The notes under the pieces: generated by a model
Told to the model about the DNA's origin: nothing
The model's input: the letters and a program-made list of their open reading frames with translations, nothing else
The model's database searches: none
Program-made: the position numbers and the translations under genes
In this document: positions 22,401 to 33,720 of the stretch, in pieces
Numbering within the stretch: the first letter of the stretch is position 1
Layout of the letters: the number at the start of each line of letters is the position of its first letter
Source of the DNA: Gnetum montanum
Taxonomy: Eukaryota > Streptophyta > Gnetopsida > Gnetales > Gnetaceae
Length of the DNA: 64,000 nt
Assembly (NCBI GenBank): GCA_015680685.1
Contig: MNCI01011084.1
Coordinates: forward strand, 1,453 to 65,452
Direction of reading: 5' to 3'

Positions 22401-24526
22401 GTGGTTGATGGCGTAATTCCTTGATAGGGGACTCGTTGTGCCTAATAGGCTATGGTGTCTTGCTAAATTTTCCTATGTACTTTGTCCCTTATGTACACTA
22501 ATGTATCACAATGTCCCTTCCTAATGTATTATCCCATGTCCATGTTGTAATCTTAATTCATATTGGTGTTCTCACCTCCCTGGTGGGATAGCAAAGTGGA
22601 GCATGATATTACTTGATGAATCTTTAATTCTATGAGGGATCATTCTCCATCTTGATGGATGTCCTCTTCAATTCTTGAAATAATAAGGTAGGTGGTATTG
22701 AGACGGTTGTCTCCTATTTGGGACCTAGAAGTAGTTGATGTTTGGGACTTATTCCTAATAGTTGCCCCATGTTCATGAACTCTTAGGGTTTTTTCAGAGA
22801 TAGAATGTTGTTACCTGGGTGAAATTTAGGCAACCTCCTTTGTGAGGTCATGTTGTTGATATTCAGAGGAACTTCAGCTTATGTATTCAAGGCATGATCT
22901 TATGTATTCACTCAGCTTTTGGGGGCTTCAGAGGAACTTCCTTGTTGGGGTTCTCTGGTAGATCATCCTTATTGTAAACCCTTTGAGGATAAATCACTTT
23001 GTGTTTGAGTTGTAAATGATGTTGGTGGAAGCCCATTCCATGTAAAAATATCTTGAGGACCTGGTCCTCCTATGGGCAAGATGTTGTTGTTGACTTGTAT
23101 CTATTATTAGGGTTAAATGATAATAAGTAGTGGTGCAGCCTTGTCCACTACAAATTGATGTAAATAGGCTTGACTATGATGTATGAAACAAAAACCCAGA
23201 TCTCCCAAGATGAAACAGAAATCCCTGTTGATAAAATTTCAAAGGGGATGTACTGCTTGGTGTCTCGAGTTGTTCTCAAGGTGAAAATTGAATTTGGATA
23301 AGACTTGTAAACCCATGTCTTCCCTCAGCTGGTGATAGTTCGATGAGATGGTTCTATTAGCTATATTGACTACTTGGGTGTGTGTTATGGATAAGGTGTA
23401 GCTGGGCTACTATACTTACCTATGGAAGAAACCTCCCAAAGAGGATCCTTCCTACAAGTGCAAAATCTAATGAAATGGGTAGTTGTTCTTGATATAATGA
23501 GGAAATGAAAATTCTAGGAACATTGATGCTCCTTGGAGAATTCATGATCTAGTTGCTCTCAAAGGTGACTCTATATTCATTCCTAGATGTAGTATTCAAA
23601 AAATGGTGCTTGTTTCATAACTTGGAGTGGGAAGGATAGCTTGTATGTAGCAAGTGCGGTGGATTCTTCTCCATGAATGGGATATTATGGTATCATTCGA
23701 TGATGTGTTTACAATTGACATGAGGCAGGATCTTCTCTCTCATTGTGGCTATGGAATACTATTGGATGATAAATTAAGGTATGTGATGCTGGTGTGTACA
23801 GACAGCAAGGTCAAGCTCAAAAGATCTGCCTTTATACCTTGTTTGTAAGGGAGAACATGCTTGACTCCCTTTATACCAGCTTGAAGAAACATGATGAGAA
23901 AAAGAAAATGTGCATGGTATCGATGCACATGAAATTAGTGCTTAGATGGTTGCACTAGTGAGACCCCATTGGTCTGGATGTGAGTAACAGAACATGGAGT
24001 TTTGGCAAGCATGAGTTGCTTGCGAAGACATGGCTCTTTGGAGCATGTTCTCCCTCTTGGTTTGATGTTCCCAAGTCCCTCACCATGGGTAGTGGGCCTG
24101 GTGAGCCCTCAAAGAAAAAAAATCAATGGGTGTTGATATGTCGTTCACAAAGGAACTCAATGGGACTTGTGGAAGAGGAGTTGTCTTCTTGCATAAGTAT
24201 GGGTTTATGCAAGAAGATATGTCTCTAGATCGTCAGAAGGGATGGATCTAGGGAACACCTTAGAGATGTTGGCCCTTTGGGTTGGCCTCTCCCACTTGTG
24301 TAGAGAAGGGAAGTCTTTCGGCTTTCTCCAATTACCCTTGCATTTCATGCAAGGCATTGGATGGAAGGATGTATCAGGTGTTGGGGTTGATATCTTCCTT
24401 CAAGCCTGGCATCAGAGGATTTGATGGATCCTTAGAGTTGACGAAGTTCTAAATCCATAGAAGTGTACTCTCAAAGCTATCCTAGGCTCTGCCCTAAGGA
24501 TGTCGCTTCTTTGTGCAGGGGAGGAC
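19459..24526 (+). other. Interior of the copia-type element, no coding recognised
   Basis: Five kilobases of T/G-rich plus-strand DNA with frequent ATG/TGATG-like words. The best open frames (19606-19857, 19824-20210, 21645-21977, 23980-24228) give Cys/Leu/Val-rich translations typical of GT-rich DNA and match nothing I know. The last 13 bases form the polypurine tract. Confidence 0.6.
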
Positions 24527-25108
24527 TATGAGAGATGTCCCAAAGTGGTGGTTCTCTTGGGCTCTCCCCATGGTTTGGAAACTGTGGAACACTTTGAGGC
24601 ACCTTTGGGTGATTCTCAAGTGTTAGAAAACCCACCCAGGCTTGGTGATACCAAGCTAGCAATAGGACACCCTCTTGTTGTAACTCTCTTCTAAGTCCTC
24701 TTCATCCCCCATTCACCATGGATAATTACATGGCCCTGATTCTATTGTGGTCATAGATATGTAGGCAGCTAAGACTGTATAGTTTTGGTGCAGTGCTAGG
24801 CCACACCTTGTACTAGATTGTGAGGGATCTGGGGGTGAGGCACCTTCCCTTGTAGGTTCATCATTTCCCTTCCCACCGATGTTGTCTACAAGGTTGTGTG
24901 TGTGCTTGTTTACATGGTCCTTGTTTTGGAGTTGGTTACCCTCTATGAGGTGCATTGCCATATATGTTAAGAAGCTATGATTTTTCTTGCACTCACTCTT
25001 GAGTTGCTTTCTTGCTTGAGGTATATTTCCTAGGTCTTCTGCCCTAGATCCATTGGATCATAGGGAATTCCTTGGGGTGTCGGACAACATTAGGGCAACG
25101 TTGTTACA
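24527..25108 (+). repeat. 3' LTR of the copia-type element
   Basis: 582 bp, ending GTTGTTACA before the TTAGA duplication; partner of 18845-19444. Confidence 0.88.
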
Positions 25109-25113
25109 TTAGA

Positions 25114-26217
25114 GTTTACTTTTTTATGTAATTTACATTCACATACAATTTACTTTTTGTTGTACTTAGAAAAATATTTACATTCCCATTACATGTTAAT
25201 AATTCAGTGAAATAAATATGATTGGTTTCAAGCATAATATATGATTTGTGATATTCCATTCACAAATGTCATGGCAAACATCAAGTATACATTATATTAA
25301 ACATTAGTAATAAGAAGATAACATAGAAAACATCAAATATATGTAACATTTGACATTAAGCATAAGATAAATAATAGGGAAAATGCAAAAGAAAAAAGAG
25401 GAGAATGCTTTAATGATGTGGAATAATGTATCCAGATCATGCGCTGAAAGTGTTCCTTGGGATTTTTTTTCCTTCAACATCTATCCCTTAAAGGTAATCC
25501 AGTACTACCACCACGATTAGGCCTATCATTGACTAGAAGAGATGGAAAGTCCTCTTCCTGTCTCGCTTCACCCAACACCTGTTACTTGCCTATACTAGCT
25601 CTACAACTCCACACTGGATGACCTCTAATCCTAGGGTATAAATACCTTAGATCAAACTCCCAGAGATCACCTTAAGAGACACATCCATTATTACAACATG
25701 CCCTTTCAAGTCTTAATTACAACTCTCATTTTGGGTCTTATTATGATAATGATAACATTTTTTATGAAGAGGGTCCATCTTTGTTATGCAACAACACCAT
25801 TTGGAAACAGGGACATTACATGATTGTTCAATATCCCAATAGTGATATCTCTTAGTACACCTAGTAGTGTTTCACTTGGTAATCCTAATAGCAATTACAT
25901 TAATCTAGGACATGTACAAAAAGCTAAGAGTGAATACTTATCACCATAAGGCTAATTTAGAATTTATTTCTATTTTTCATTAGATGTAATATTTAATTTT
26001 TATGTTTTGCCTTTGTTTACTTCATGTTAAACAATATCATGTCATATGTTTCACTTTGGGTTAATACATACACATTAACCATAAATAATTCAAGTGAGAA
26101 GACAATGATCAACATTTACATATCAACGCTAGGTATATCCATGAATTACAATAAGGTCACTCATAATTCTTATGATTAGTATGGTTGGGTATAAGGTCTA
26201 CTCTATTGCTCATCACT
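25114..26217 (+). repeat. Third LTR of the array, right part (itself split)
   Basis: Continuation of the LTR begun at 18541. GAAATAAATATGATTGGTTTC is the counterpart of GAATAAGTATGACTAGTTTC at 44.8 kb. After the 25247-25820 insertion come CACTTGGTAATCCTAATAG, ATGGTTGGGTATAAGG and the end TTGCTCATCA at 26217. The next 40 bp share CTAGTTAG spacing with the primer region after 45275, so it may also have served as a 5' LTR. Confidence 0.72.
25247..25820 (+). repeat. Solo LTR of an unrelated family (574 bp) with TGATT duplications
   Basis: TGATT at 25242-25246 and 25821-25825 flank a segment that begins TGTGATATTCC and ends GGGACATTACA (TG...CA). It holds GGTATAAATACC (TATA-like, about 25636-25647) in its second half and no coding. 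It interrupts the older LTR exactly between blocks that are contiguous in the LTR at 44437-45275. Strand is inferred only from the TATA and is weak, because that box is palindromic. Confidence 0.7.
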
Positions 26218-27209
26218 TATCCATCATTATGAGCATTGCTTTTTCTAGTTAGAGTTCCATTCTTTCCTCAATCCTACTTTTTAAGGCTTTAGTAGCAATG
26301 GAAGGTAAGTAAACTAGAAGTACAATGATGCAAATTCTAATCAAAATGCACATTTTTAAAGTGAATGTGAATTATTGCTAGGTGGTCACAGTGTTCTTAT
26401 TCTATGTCCCATGCTAGGGAGCATTATTCTTCTTTTCATTCCAAATTCAAGAATACAACTGATATGATTCATTGGTCTATGCACCTCTCTTCTCACTTTC
26501 TTGTACGCCCTTGTTCCCTGGATATAATTTGATTATTCTATGATCAAATTCTAGTAGCACATGTTTGAGAAGATGCCTCCCCTAGCCATTAATTGCTGCT
26601 ATTGGAAGCTCATACCATACCATTTAGTCAAATTAATATTAATCTATCTAGTTGGCTATCTAGCCAAGGGAACGTCATAGAAAGTAAAATTTAATGACTT
26701 TGAGTGTTGAAGTTAGTAGGATGTGAGTTGAACATAGAAGTTTAAAACTAAGGAACAACCTAATCATAAGTTTCCATGGGGTCACCCTAGTAGGAAATAA
26801 ATAACCTAAGATGAGAGTAAATTGGATGCAAGTTGGATGTGAGGTTGAAGCATAACCTCAATACTACTAAACTACTAATGCCAAATGAACACTTGAAATG
26901 ATAAAATTTCACTAATTGTTGGAGTGCAACCTCAACCTAATGCAAAGCTAGTGAAGAATATGCAAAAAAAACATCATTAACTATTTGAGTGCTAGTTAGA
27001 CACTACAACTCTAGTGGAATGCTAACTTTGGAAATCAAAAGTTAGTGATGAGTCATAACTTCATTGTTTCTTATAGTTTTGGGCTGATCTTAAGCTTGTT
27101 AGAAATATCTTTTAAATATTTATATACCTACAATATTTCATAACAATTGGATGTTGTTTGATTAGTTAAATTAGACTAAGAAAAATGTCTTTAAATCAAA
27201 TTGTTCATC
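26218..27209. other. Unassigned, non-coding flank
   Basis: AT-rich DNA between the LTR end at 26217 and the element at 27215. The first 40 bp may be a decayed primer region. The rest has no open frame over 60 codons and no repeat I recognise. It is continuous with 37041 onward once the 27215-37035 element is removed. Confidence 0.5.
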
Positions 27210-27214
27210 TTTTG

Positions 27215-28039
27215 TGATGAGCGGTGAGGTACCCCTACACTTAACCATGCGAATATGAGAATTTCATGCACGATCCAGTCGAATTCCAAGGACTAAGAAT
27301 TTATGCACTCTTGTGGAACAAGGATGGGATGGTTGATTGTTGTCTTCCCACACTTACTTGTATGTCACAATGGTATGGTTAAGTAAGCTTGAGGCATATG
27401 ATTTTTATATCCTTTATGTTTTTATGTCTTGTGCTAATAAGGGAGAAGAGAGATAACTAAGTGACTCATTTATCTTAACTACTCATTAACTAAGCTCTAA
27501 CTAATCCTAACACCAGCATCTGTTCTCACTTGTTGTACACATCCTGAACCAGTGCAACACTATTGGGATTACCAAATGCTAATCGTTACTAGGTTACCAA
27601 GTGCTACATGCATGCTCGAAGTGATTATACTAAGTGTATTTACTTAGGAGAGTTGTAGGGTGAGAGAGAGCATTAATCAACTAAGAAAGCATTTAATAAT
27701 AGTAATTAACAGTAACTAATCTATTCCGAATGCTACAAGGTTTATCATAAAGTTCGTCTTTATTGCCATACACAAAGTGTGCTCATCTGCACAATGCTTG
27801 AATAAAGATCTGTTCACTCTATGACTCCTACTGTAGGCATGCAGAAATAATTCTAACTCTAGGAGGAAGAAAAGGCAAGAGTTTGGCTAAGGGACTAACT
27901 AACTAATTATGCCTGCCTCTTATTTATAGGCAAGGAGGTAGGTCCCAATATCGGGTATCCAACATTGCATGGTAGGCTTCGATATCATGAACCCAATATT
28001 GCAGATGTTATATCATAGCCCTGATATCACAGTTCATCA
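27215..28039 (-). repeat. 3' LTR of the full-length Athila-like element
   Basis: 825 bp. Minus-strand TATA (CCTATAAATAAGAGGCAGGC) at about 27911-27930; decayed array upstream (CCCAATATCGGGTATCC, TTCGATATCATG, CCAATATTGCAG, CTGATATCACAG at 27943-28031). Confidence 0.92.
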
Positions 28040-30100
28040 TAACCTAATGGCTAAATGAAAAATTGTTCTTGAGTTCCTCAAAAAATATTGGGAAGGTATG
28101 GGATTATTGACTAATTGACAACTGACAGTGGAATGGAATGATAGACTCAATGTGCCTAGTGAATGAATCAATAAGCATATTACAACATTAGTGTTCATGA
28201 CCATTGTAGTGAACACTTGTACATAAATGGCATCCAAGCCTTTACTTGGTAGCTTGAAGAGAAAGAGAAAGAAAGAAGATGAAGCGTGGTGCCGCTAATG
28301 CTGAGATTACACCTTCCATTTTTTATCCATAACCATGCCACCAAACTTGCTCCTTTCGTAAACACTCTAGTTCTGGTCCATCATGAGTTCTTCTTCCAAG
28401 CCCAATCCATTGTTTGTATGATTTCCATCTGAACACACAACACAGTCACAAATAAGCAAGGATAGATAAACCACAATGCAGTTGATACCTTGCCTGGATA
28501 TGAAGTGCATTGGCTAAGTTGTGGTTATGGCAGAAATTGGTTCAGAGATTTATCACTAGTGACTACCTAAGCTATAGGGGTTAAGCAAATAGTAGAATGG
28601 AAAAAATTGAAAAATTTGTGCTAGGGCCCCCACAACTAAGAGCAAACCTCCGGTAGTTATAACATGGAAAAATATGAGGAATAAGAAAGATGGGAAAAAT
28701 AACAACGGCAACGTAAATAAAATGGATGTTATGGATGGGGATGAAATAAGAAATGATTGATTGTAGGAAATGTTTAAGGAAAAGAAGCTAACAATTTCAC
28801 CAAAAAGGAATGCCAGTGAGCCCTCCCCAAAGGAGGCTCATGAATTTTATGCCTTGACAAACCCATAAATCAAAGAGTCTGTAGGCTCTAGGAATGTCAT
28901 TTGGAAGTAAGAGTTAAAGACTTACCCACAAGAATTTACCAAAGAAAAACAATGCATTAACCCAGAAATGGACTAATGATAAAATCGGCAATGCGGTGGA
29001 AAATGGGAAGAAAGATGGAGAGGAGAGAATGGAATGGAATCCCAAGAACAAGGTTATGTAAAGTCTCATGTGTATTTCATGGTTAATATGACTAAGTAGA
29101 ACTCATTCCAAATCTGGACTCAAACCAACCACATTCAGTGACCTCACATCAATACACTTGGCCAATCCATCCTCTTGAAGCAACAAGAATGCTTCCACAA
29201 AGAGTCACCACCATTCCGAGGAGAGCGAGATGGAGAAGCAAGAAGTGAGAAAGGGCCTTAGTTAGAGGGAGCCTTTAGGCATGGGTAACATATCTTTCTA
29301 ATTCCATAACTAGTGCTTGTAGCCCATATTACTTTATTATATCTAAGGGGTGTGCTTTGAATTCCCACTTTTTTTACATGAGAACCACACCATGCAAAGA
29401 CTTATTTTTATTCACTCATCTTCATGATATTTGATCAATGGTATAATGGTGGAAAACCCAAGAAAAAGCATCCAGGCACCCAAGAGAATGACCAACACAA
29501 ATGCATCGAATCCCCTTGAAGTCACATCCTTCTCATCCTTTGAGTCTTTCCTTGGTTTGAAAAATACCCAACCACCAATTCATTAACAAATTTGCTTAGA
29601 AAATGGGGACTGTACAATCCCAAGCCAAAGGAGACCATAGAGTTGTATGGATAAGTGGACAGCATGGACTCATTGCCTATTTTACCAAAATAACCATACC
29701 TTAATATCAGCACCATGATTCAAAGGTAAAGACCAAACATTAACAATCAATATGATATAATTCAATCCACCATCATGAGCACTTATTGGATGATGAATAA
29801 AAGTAAATCAAGAAAACAAAGAAATAGAAAAAATATGAATGATGGTGTAAAAAAATAAGAAAAGTTGGAAAAATATGTAAAACAAAAATTCAAAAAGAAC
29901 TGAGGGCCTAAAATAGTTAGCATAGGTGGCCATCTCCCCCACGATTGAGTTGGAAGGAGGAGATCCAAAATAGTGAGCAAGGTTTTCCATCAATAGAGAT
30001 AGCATGTGTACTGGCTGTCCCAAGTACATGGAAAGGTTTGGTTTGTTGCATCTTGACCAACAACTTCTTGTCTGGGCTCTTAGGTTTGTATATTGTCATG
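28040..30100 (-). other. Post-integrase region of the Athila-like element
   Basis: On the minus strand the integrase C-terminal part ends near 29900. What follows to the 3' LTR holds a 64-codon open frame (29716-29522, MVLILRYGYFGKIGNES) and otherwise broken sequence. Athila elements often carry an env-like third ORF here; I see no signal peptide or membrane-rich frame that would support one, so it is left unassigned. Part of it could be a foreign insertion. Confidence 0.45.
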
Positions 30101-31300
30101 GACCCTGAAGGAAAAGTTGCATAAATAATATAAGGTCCTTCCCATAGTGTTTAAAATTCAGTACATTGTGGCACATGTGTGGGATTCCAATAGAGAACCT
30201 TATCTCCTGGTTGATATATAACTTTTCTAATCCTTAGGTCATGAAATTGTTTATTGAATGCCTTGTGCAATTCAGTAGATGATAGGGTAGCTAGTCAATT
30301 TTTATCTAGCAAGTTAAGGGTTACTAACTATTTTTTCTATGCTAGATCAAGGTTAAGGTTGAGGTCACATGCCATGGATAGTGTATAGAGCTTCGTTTGA
30401 ATGGGAAGCATTGGAAGCTTTTCGTACACTAACTCATAGGGAGAGTAGCCTATAGGGAGTTTCCATGTGGAGTGATATGCCCAAAGAGCAGTGTTCAGTT
30501 TAGTGCTCTAGTCTTGCCTAAACTTGCTAATATTTCTTGTCAATATCTTCGTAATCTCCCTATTGGTAACTTTGGCTTAGTTGTTTGCTTAGGGGTGGTA
30601 TGGTGTTGTCAGTTTGTGTTTAACCCCTAAGCGTTGCATTAATTTCTAAAAAGTTGCACATGTGAAGTGTGTACCATTGTCTGAAATAAGTGCACAAGGC
30701 ATACCAAACCTGTTTATGATTTGTTGTTGAACAAATCATGCAACTATAGATGATGTAAAATCCTTAACGGTAGCTTCTTTAGCCCATTTTGTTAGGTAAT
30801 CAATAGCAACAATAATATAAGCTTTTTCATTGAACATTACTGTAATTAGCCCCATGAAATCAATTTCCCAAATGTAGAATGGTTCTAAAGGTTGGATCCA
30901 TTGTTGTGGACAGTCATTCCCCCATCACATTGACAATGCTCACAAGATTGGACAAAATGATGGGCGTCCTGAAACAATGTAGGCCAATAATATCCTGCAA
31001 GCAAGATCTTGATGGATATTTGTCTCCTAACATAATGACCCCCACAAGGACCCTCATGAGCATCTTGAAGAACTCGAAGTTGATCTATATCGGGAACATA
31101 CCATTGAACCAAGCCATCGGAACACACTTTGTAAAGTTGCCCATTGATCTCATTAAAATACTTGGCTTGGTGAAGAAACTGTTGTTTCTTCTTAAGGTTT
31201 AACTCTTGTGGTGATTGTTGGGTGAGGAGATAGGAAAGAATGCTACTGTACCAATTTGTCTTCATGGGTGATTGATTATTCACTACACTAGCAAAGAGGA
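30100..31300 (-). pseudogene. Integrase of the Athila-like element
   Basis: The HHCC zinc-binding domain is intact at 31120-30940: HEGPCGGHYVRRQI ... CEHCQ. The catalytic core follows: WEIDFMG (first Asp), AIDYLTKWAK, ISDNGTHF (second Asp, about 30675), then YHP-stop-ANN-stop-AKVTNREI (30598-30550), where the family has YHPQANGQVEVSNREI. The catalytic Glu is therefore Lys (codon 30573-30571) besides two stops. The C-terminal part (RKVIYQPGDKVLYWNPTH, LWEGPYIIY) ends near 30080. No chromodomain seen, as expected for Athila. Confidence 0.85.
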
Positions 31301-32870
31301 ATTCATTAGGGAAATAATCAGAAATTGGATACTCATCCTCTTTGTTGTCCCATCACAACCAAGATAAATGATCAGCAACTATGTTCTCGGTGCCTTTATG
31401 ATCAATCATCGTAAGATTGAACTCTTGTAATATTACAAGCCATCATATGATATGAGGGCTTACCATTAGCTTATTCATGAGGAACCTTATTACAGTATGA
31501 TTTGTATGTATATATACTTTATATCCCAATACATAGTGTCTAAACATTTTTAGTGCAAACACTACAACCATTAATTCTTTCTATGTGGTAGTGTAGTTAT
31601 GTTGTGTACCAGCGATACTTCTACTTGCACAGTGGATGTAATAAGGATGCTTCTAGTCATCTACCTATGTAAGTATGGATTCTAAGGCATAGTTTGACAC
31701 ATCGGTCATAATATGGAATGGTTTGGACCAGTCAAGAGCTTGTAGAATAGGTGTTTCTACTAGCTTCTGTTTTAGAGTTTGGAAAGCTAATTCACATTTC
31801 CTAGTCCATTCGAAAGGTACGTCCTTTTTTGTTAATTCCACCAATGGTTTTGAAACCTTTGAAAAGTTCTCAATAAATATCCTATAGTAGCCAGTGTATC
31901 TAAGGAATGATCGAATATCTTTGACAGTTTCCGGTTGACGGGTAATTCCTTGGATAACTTTGATTTTCTTGGGATCTACCTCTATCCCTATGTGTGAGAT
32001 TTTTTTCCCTAGTACTACGCCTTCTTGGACCATCAAATGGATTTTTTGCTAATTCAGCCTCAAATTGGTTTCTACACATCTTTTTAGTACTTGCTCTAAC
32101 CGGTCCAAGGCTTGATCAAAGTTTGCTCCATAAGTGGAGAAGTCATCCATAAAGACCTCCACACCGTTTCCTATCTGCTATTGGAATATGTTGAGAACTA
32201 ATCGTTGAAATGTTGCAGGGGCATTACACAAGCCAAACAACATCTATTTTTATGAAAATGTTCCCCAAGGGCTAGTGAACATAATCTTTGCTTGGTCTTT
32301 TGGGGCTATTTGTATTTGGTTATATCCACTATATCCATCCAGAAAATTGTAATAGTGATGCACTACGATGGTGTCTAAGACTTGGTCGACAAATGGCAAT
32401 GGGAAGTGATCTTTGAATTTTGTCATATTTAGTAGCCTAAAATCTATACACACCCTCCATTTACCTCCCTCTCTAGGCACAATAACTAAGGGGCTAATCC
32501 ATTCGCTATCAGCAATGGGGTATATGAACCCAACCTTAAGAAGTTGTTCGATTTCTTCCTTTACTACTTGCTTAAGCTTTGAGTTCAAGCACCTTTGCAG
32601 TTGTCTTCGAGGCTTCATGTTTTCTTCAGTATAAATTCTATATTGGCATATCCTAGGATCTCTTCCAGTCAATTCAGGATATGACCAAGTGAAGGCTTTC
32701 AACCATTTATTTATTACCTTCAGCAGTCTCTCTTTTTGTTGTGGAGCAAGCTTAGCATTAATAATTACCAGTTTTCCATTTTTAAGGAACGTGTATTCCA
32801 TACTAGTGGGTAATGGTTTTAGCTCGAGGGGCTCCTGCTTAAATTTCTCAAGGATTTCCAACTTCTCTCA
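31300..32870 (-). pseudogene. Reverse transcriptase - RNase H of the Athila-like element
   Basis: The frame 32861-32250 (203 codons) carries LTGRDPRICQYRIYTEE, EGGKWRVCIDFRLLNM, FKDHFPLPFVDQVLD and NFLDGYSGYNQIQI. After a stop, MLFGLCNAPATFQR and VEVFMDDFSTYG follow, so the YxDD box reads FMDD (about 32153-32138). 32036-31665 holds the thumb/connection (KIKVIQGITRQP, RSFLRYTGYYRIFI) and the start of RNase H (WSKPFHIMTDVSNYAL, first acid D kept). The rest of RNase H is scrambled. Two or more stops separate the blocks. Confidence 0.9.
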
Positions 32871-33720
32871 ATTGATATTTTCAAAGTTAAGACTTGGAAA
32901 TTGGTGGTGGACTTGCTTTAATGTGTCTATGCTATCGATGTAGGCACAAGTCAAACCCTCAGTTCATTCCATGCATATGAGTGAATTTCTTTCTTGATCA
33001 ACTATCAACCACTGGGTGCCTTCCAATCGTGTGGCTGTTGCATATAGACCTCTTTGTATATTAATCACTTGTGCACACTGATTGCATGCAGACAATGTTA
33101 AACTTTGCACAACCCATAACCTTTGCATGCAATTACACCCTGAGTCACTGTATGCGATGCATGGAACTTTCATCTTATCAATATTTTTGAATGTGTTTTC
33201 CTTTGATATCTCTAGGGAAAGATCATAGATTCTTAGGCATGTGTCAACTGTGCTTAGCCACGCTCTTCCCATTATGATTGGGAAGTTCACCTTACCGTTG
33301 TTCACCTGAATCACTAGGAAGTCAGCTGGGTACGACCACCCACAAATAGTGGTAACAATGTCCTCTACTAATCCCAATGAAATAGTGATGGACTAGTTAG
33401 CCAACTCTAGATAGATGTTACTCTATTTCAATGGAGGCAGGTTCTAGGCCTTGTACATTTCTTGAGAAATCAAGTTGACATCGGAACTTAAATCCAAAAG
33501 AGCCTTGCACAATTCATTTTTAGAAATTTGTAAATATATTATAAGACTCCCAGGATCATAGAATTTCCTAGGAAGATGGCCAAATTTAATCCAATTAGTG
33601 ACGACATGTGTTAGAATAATTGTATGCGTTGAGTGTGGTGGTTGGGTTGAAGGAGCCTCCAAAGTTTTGATTGATACTAAGGCATCTAAGGAGCTAGCCG
33701 CTTGTGATTGCAAGGGCTTG
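32870..33720 (-). pseudogene. Protease region of the Athila-like element
   Basis: 33713-33444 ends in LCKALLDLSSDVNLIS, the position of the D-S/T-G-A active site (here DLSS, so inactive or a decayed D-L-G-A/S form common in Athila). 33377-32964 continues with PADFLVIQVNNGK, IIMGRAWLSTVD and SLEISKENTFKNI, the retropepsin C-terminal half and linker to RT. A single stop separates the two frames. Confidence 0.8.

Larger units (their letters stand above)
18845..25108 (+). mobile_element. Ty1/copia-type LTR element without recognisable pol
   Basis: TTAGA duplications at 18840-18844 and 25109-25113 flank two LTRs: 18845-19444 and 24527-25108 (both start TATGAGAGATGTCCCA; the right one ends GTTGTTACA, the left GTTGTTATA). 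TGGTATTGGAGC at 19447-19458 matches the initiator-Met primer site TGGTATCAGAGC at 10 of 12. A purine tract (CAGGGGAGGACTA) precedes the right LTR. The roughly 5.1-kb interior is T/G-rich; I could not find integrase or RT words in any frame, only open frames of 110 codons or less. It is either totally decayed or a large non-coding derivative. Confidence 0.85.

Noticed and set aside
29522-29760. LINE ORF1 (DUF4283-like) fragment
   Set aside because: Only a vague hydrophobic pattern in one frame; not enough to name a family.
30879-31202. Plus-strand open frame of 107 codons
   Set aside because: Antisense of the integrase HHCC domain, which is read clearly on the minus strand.
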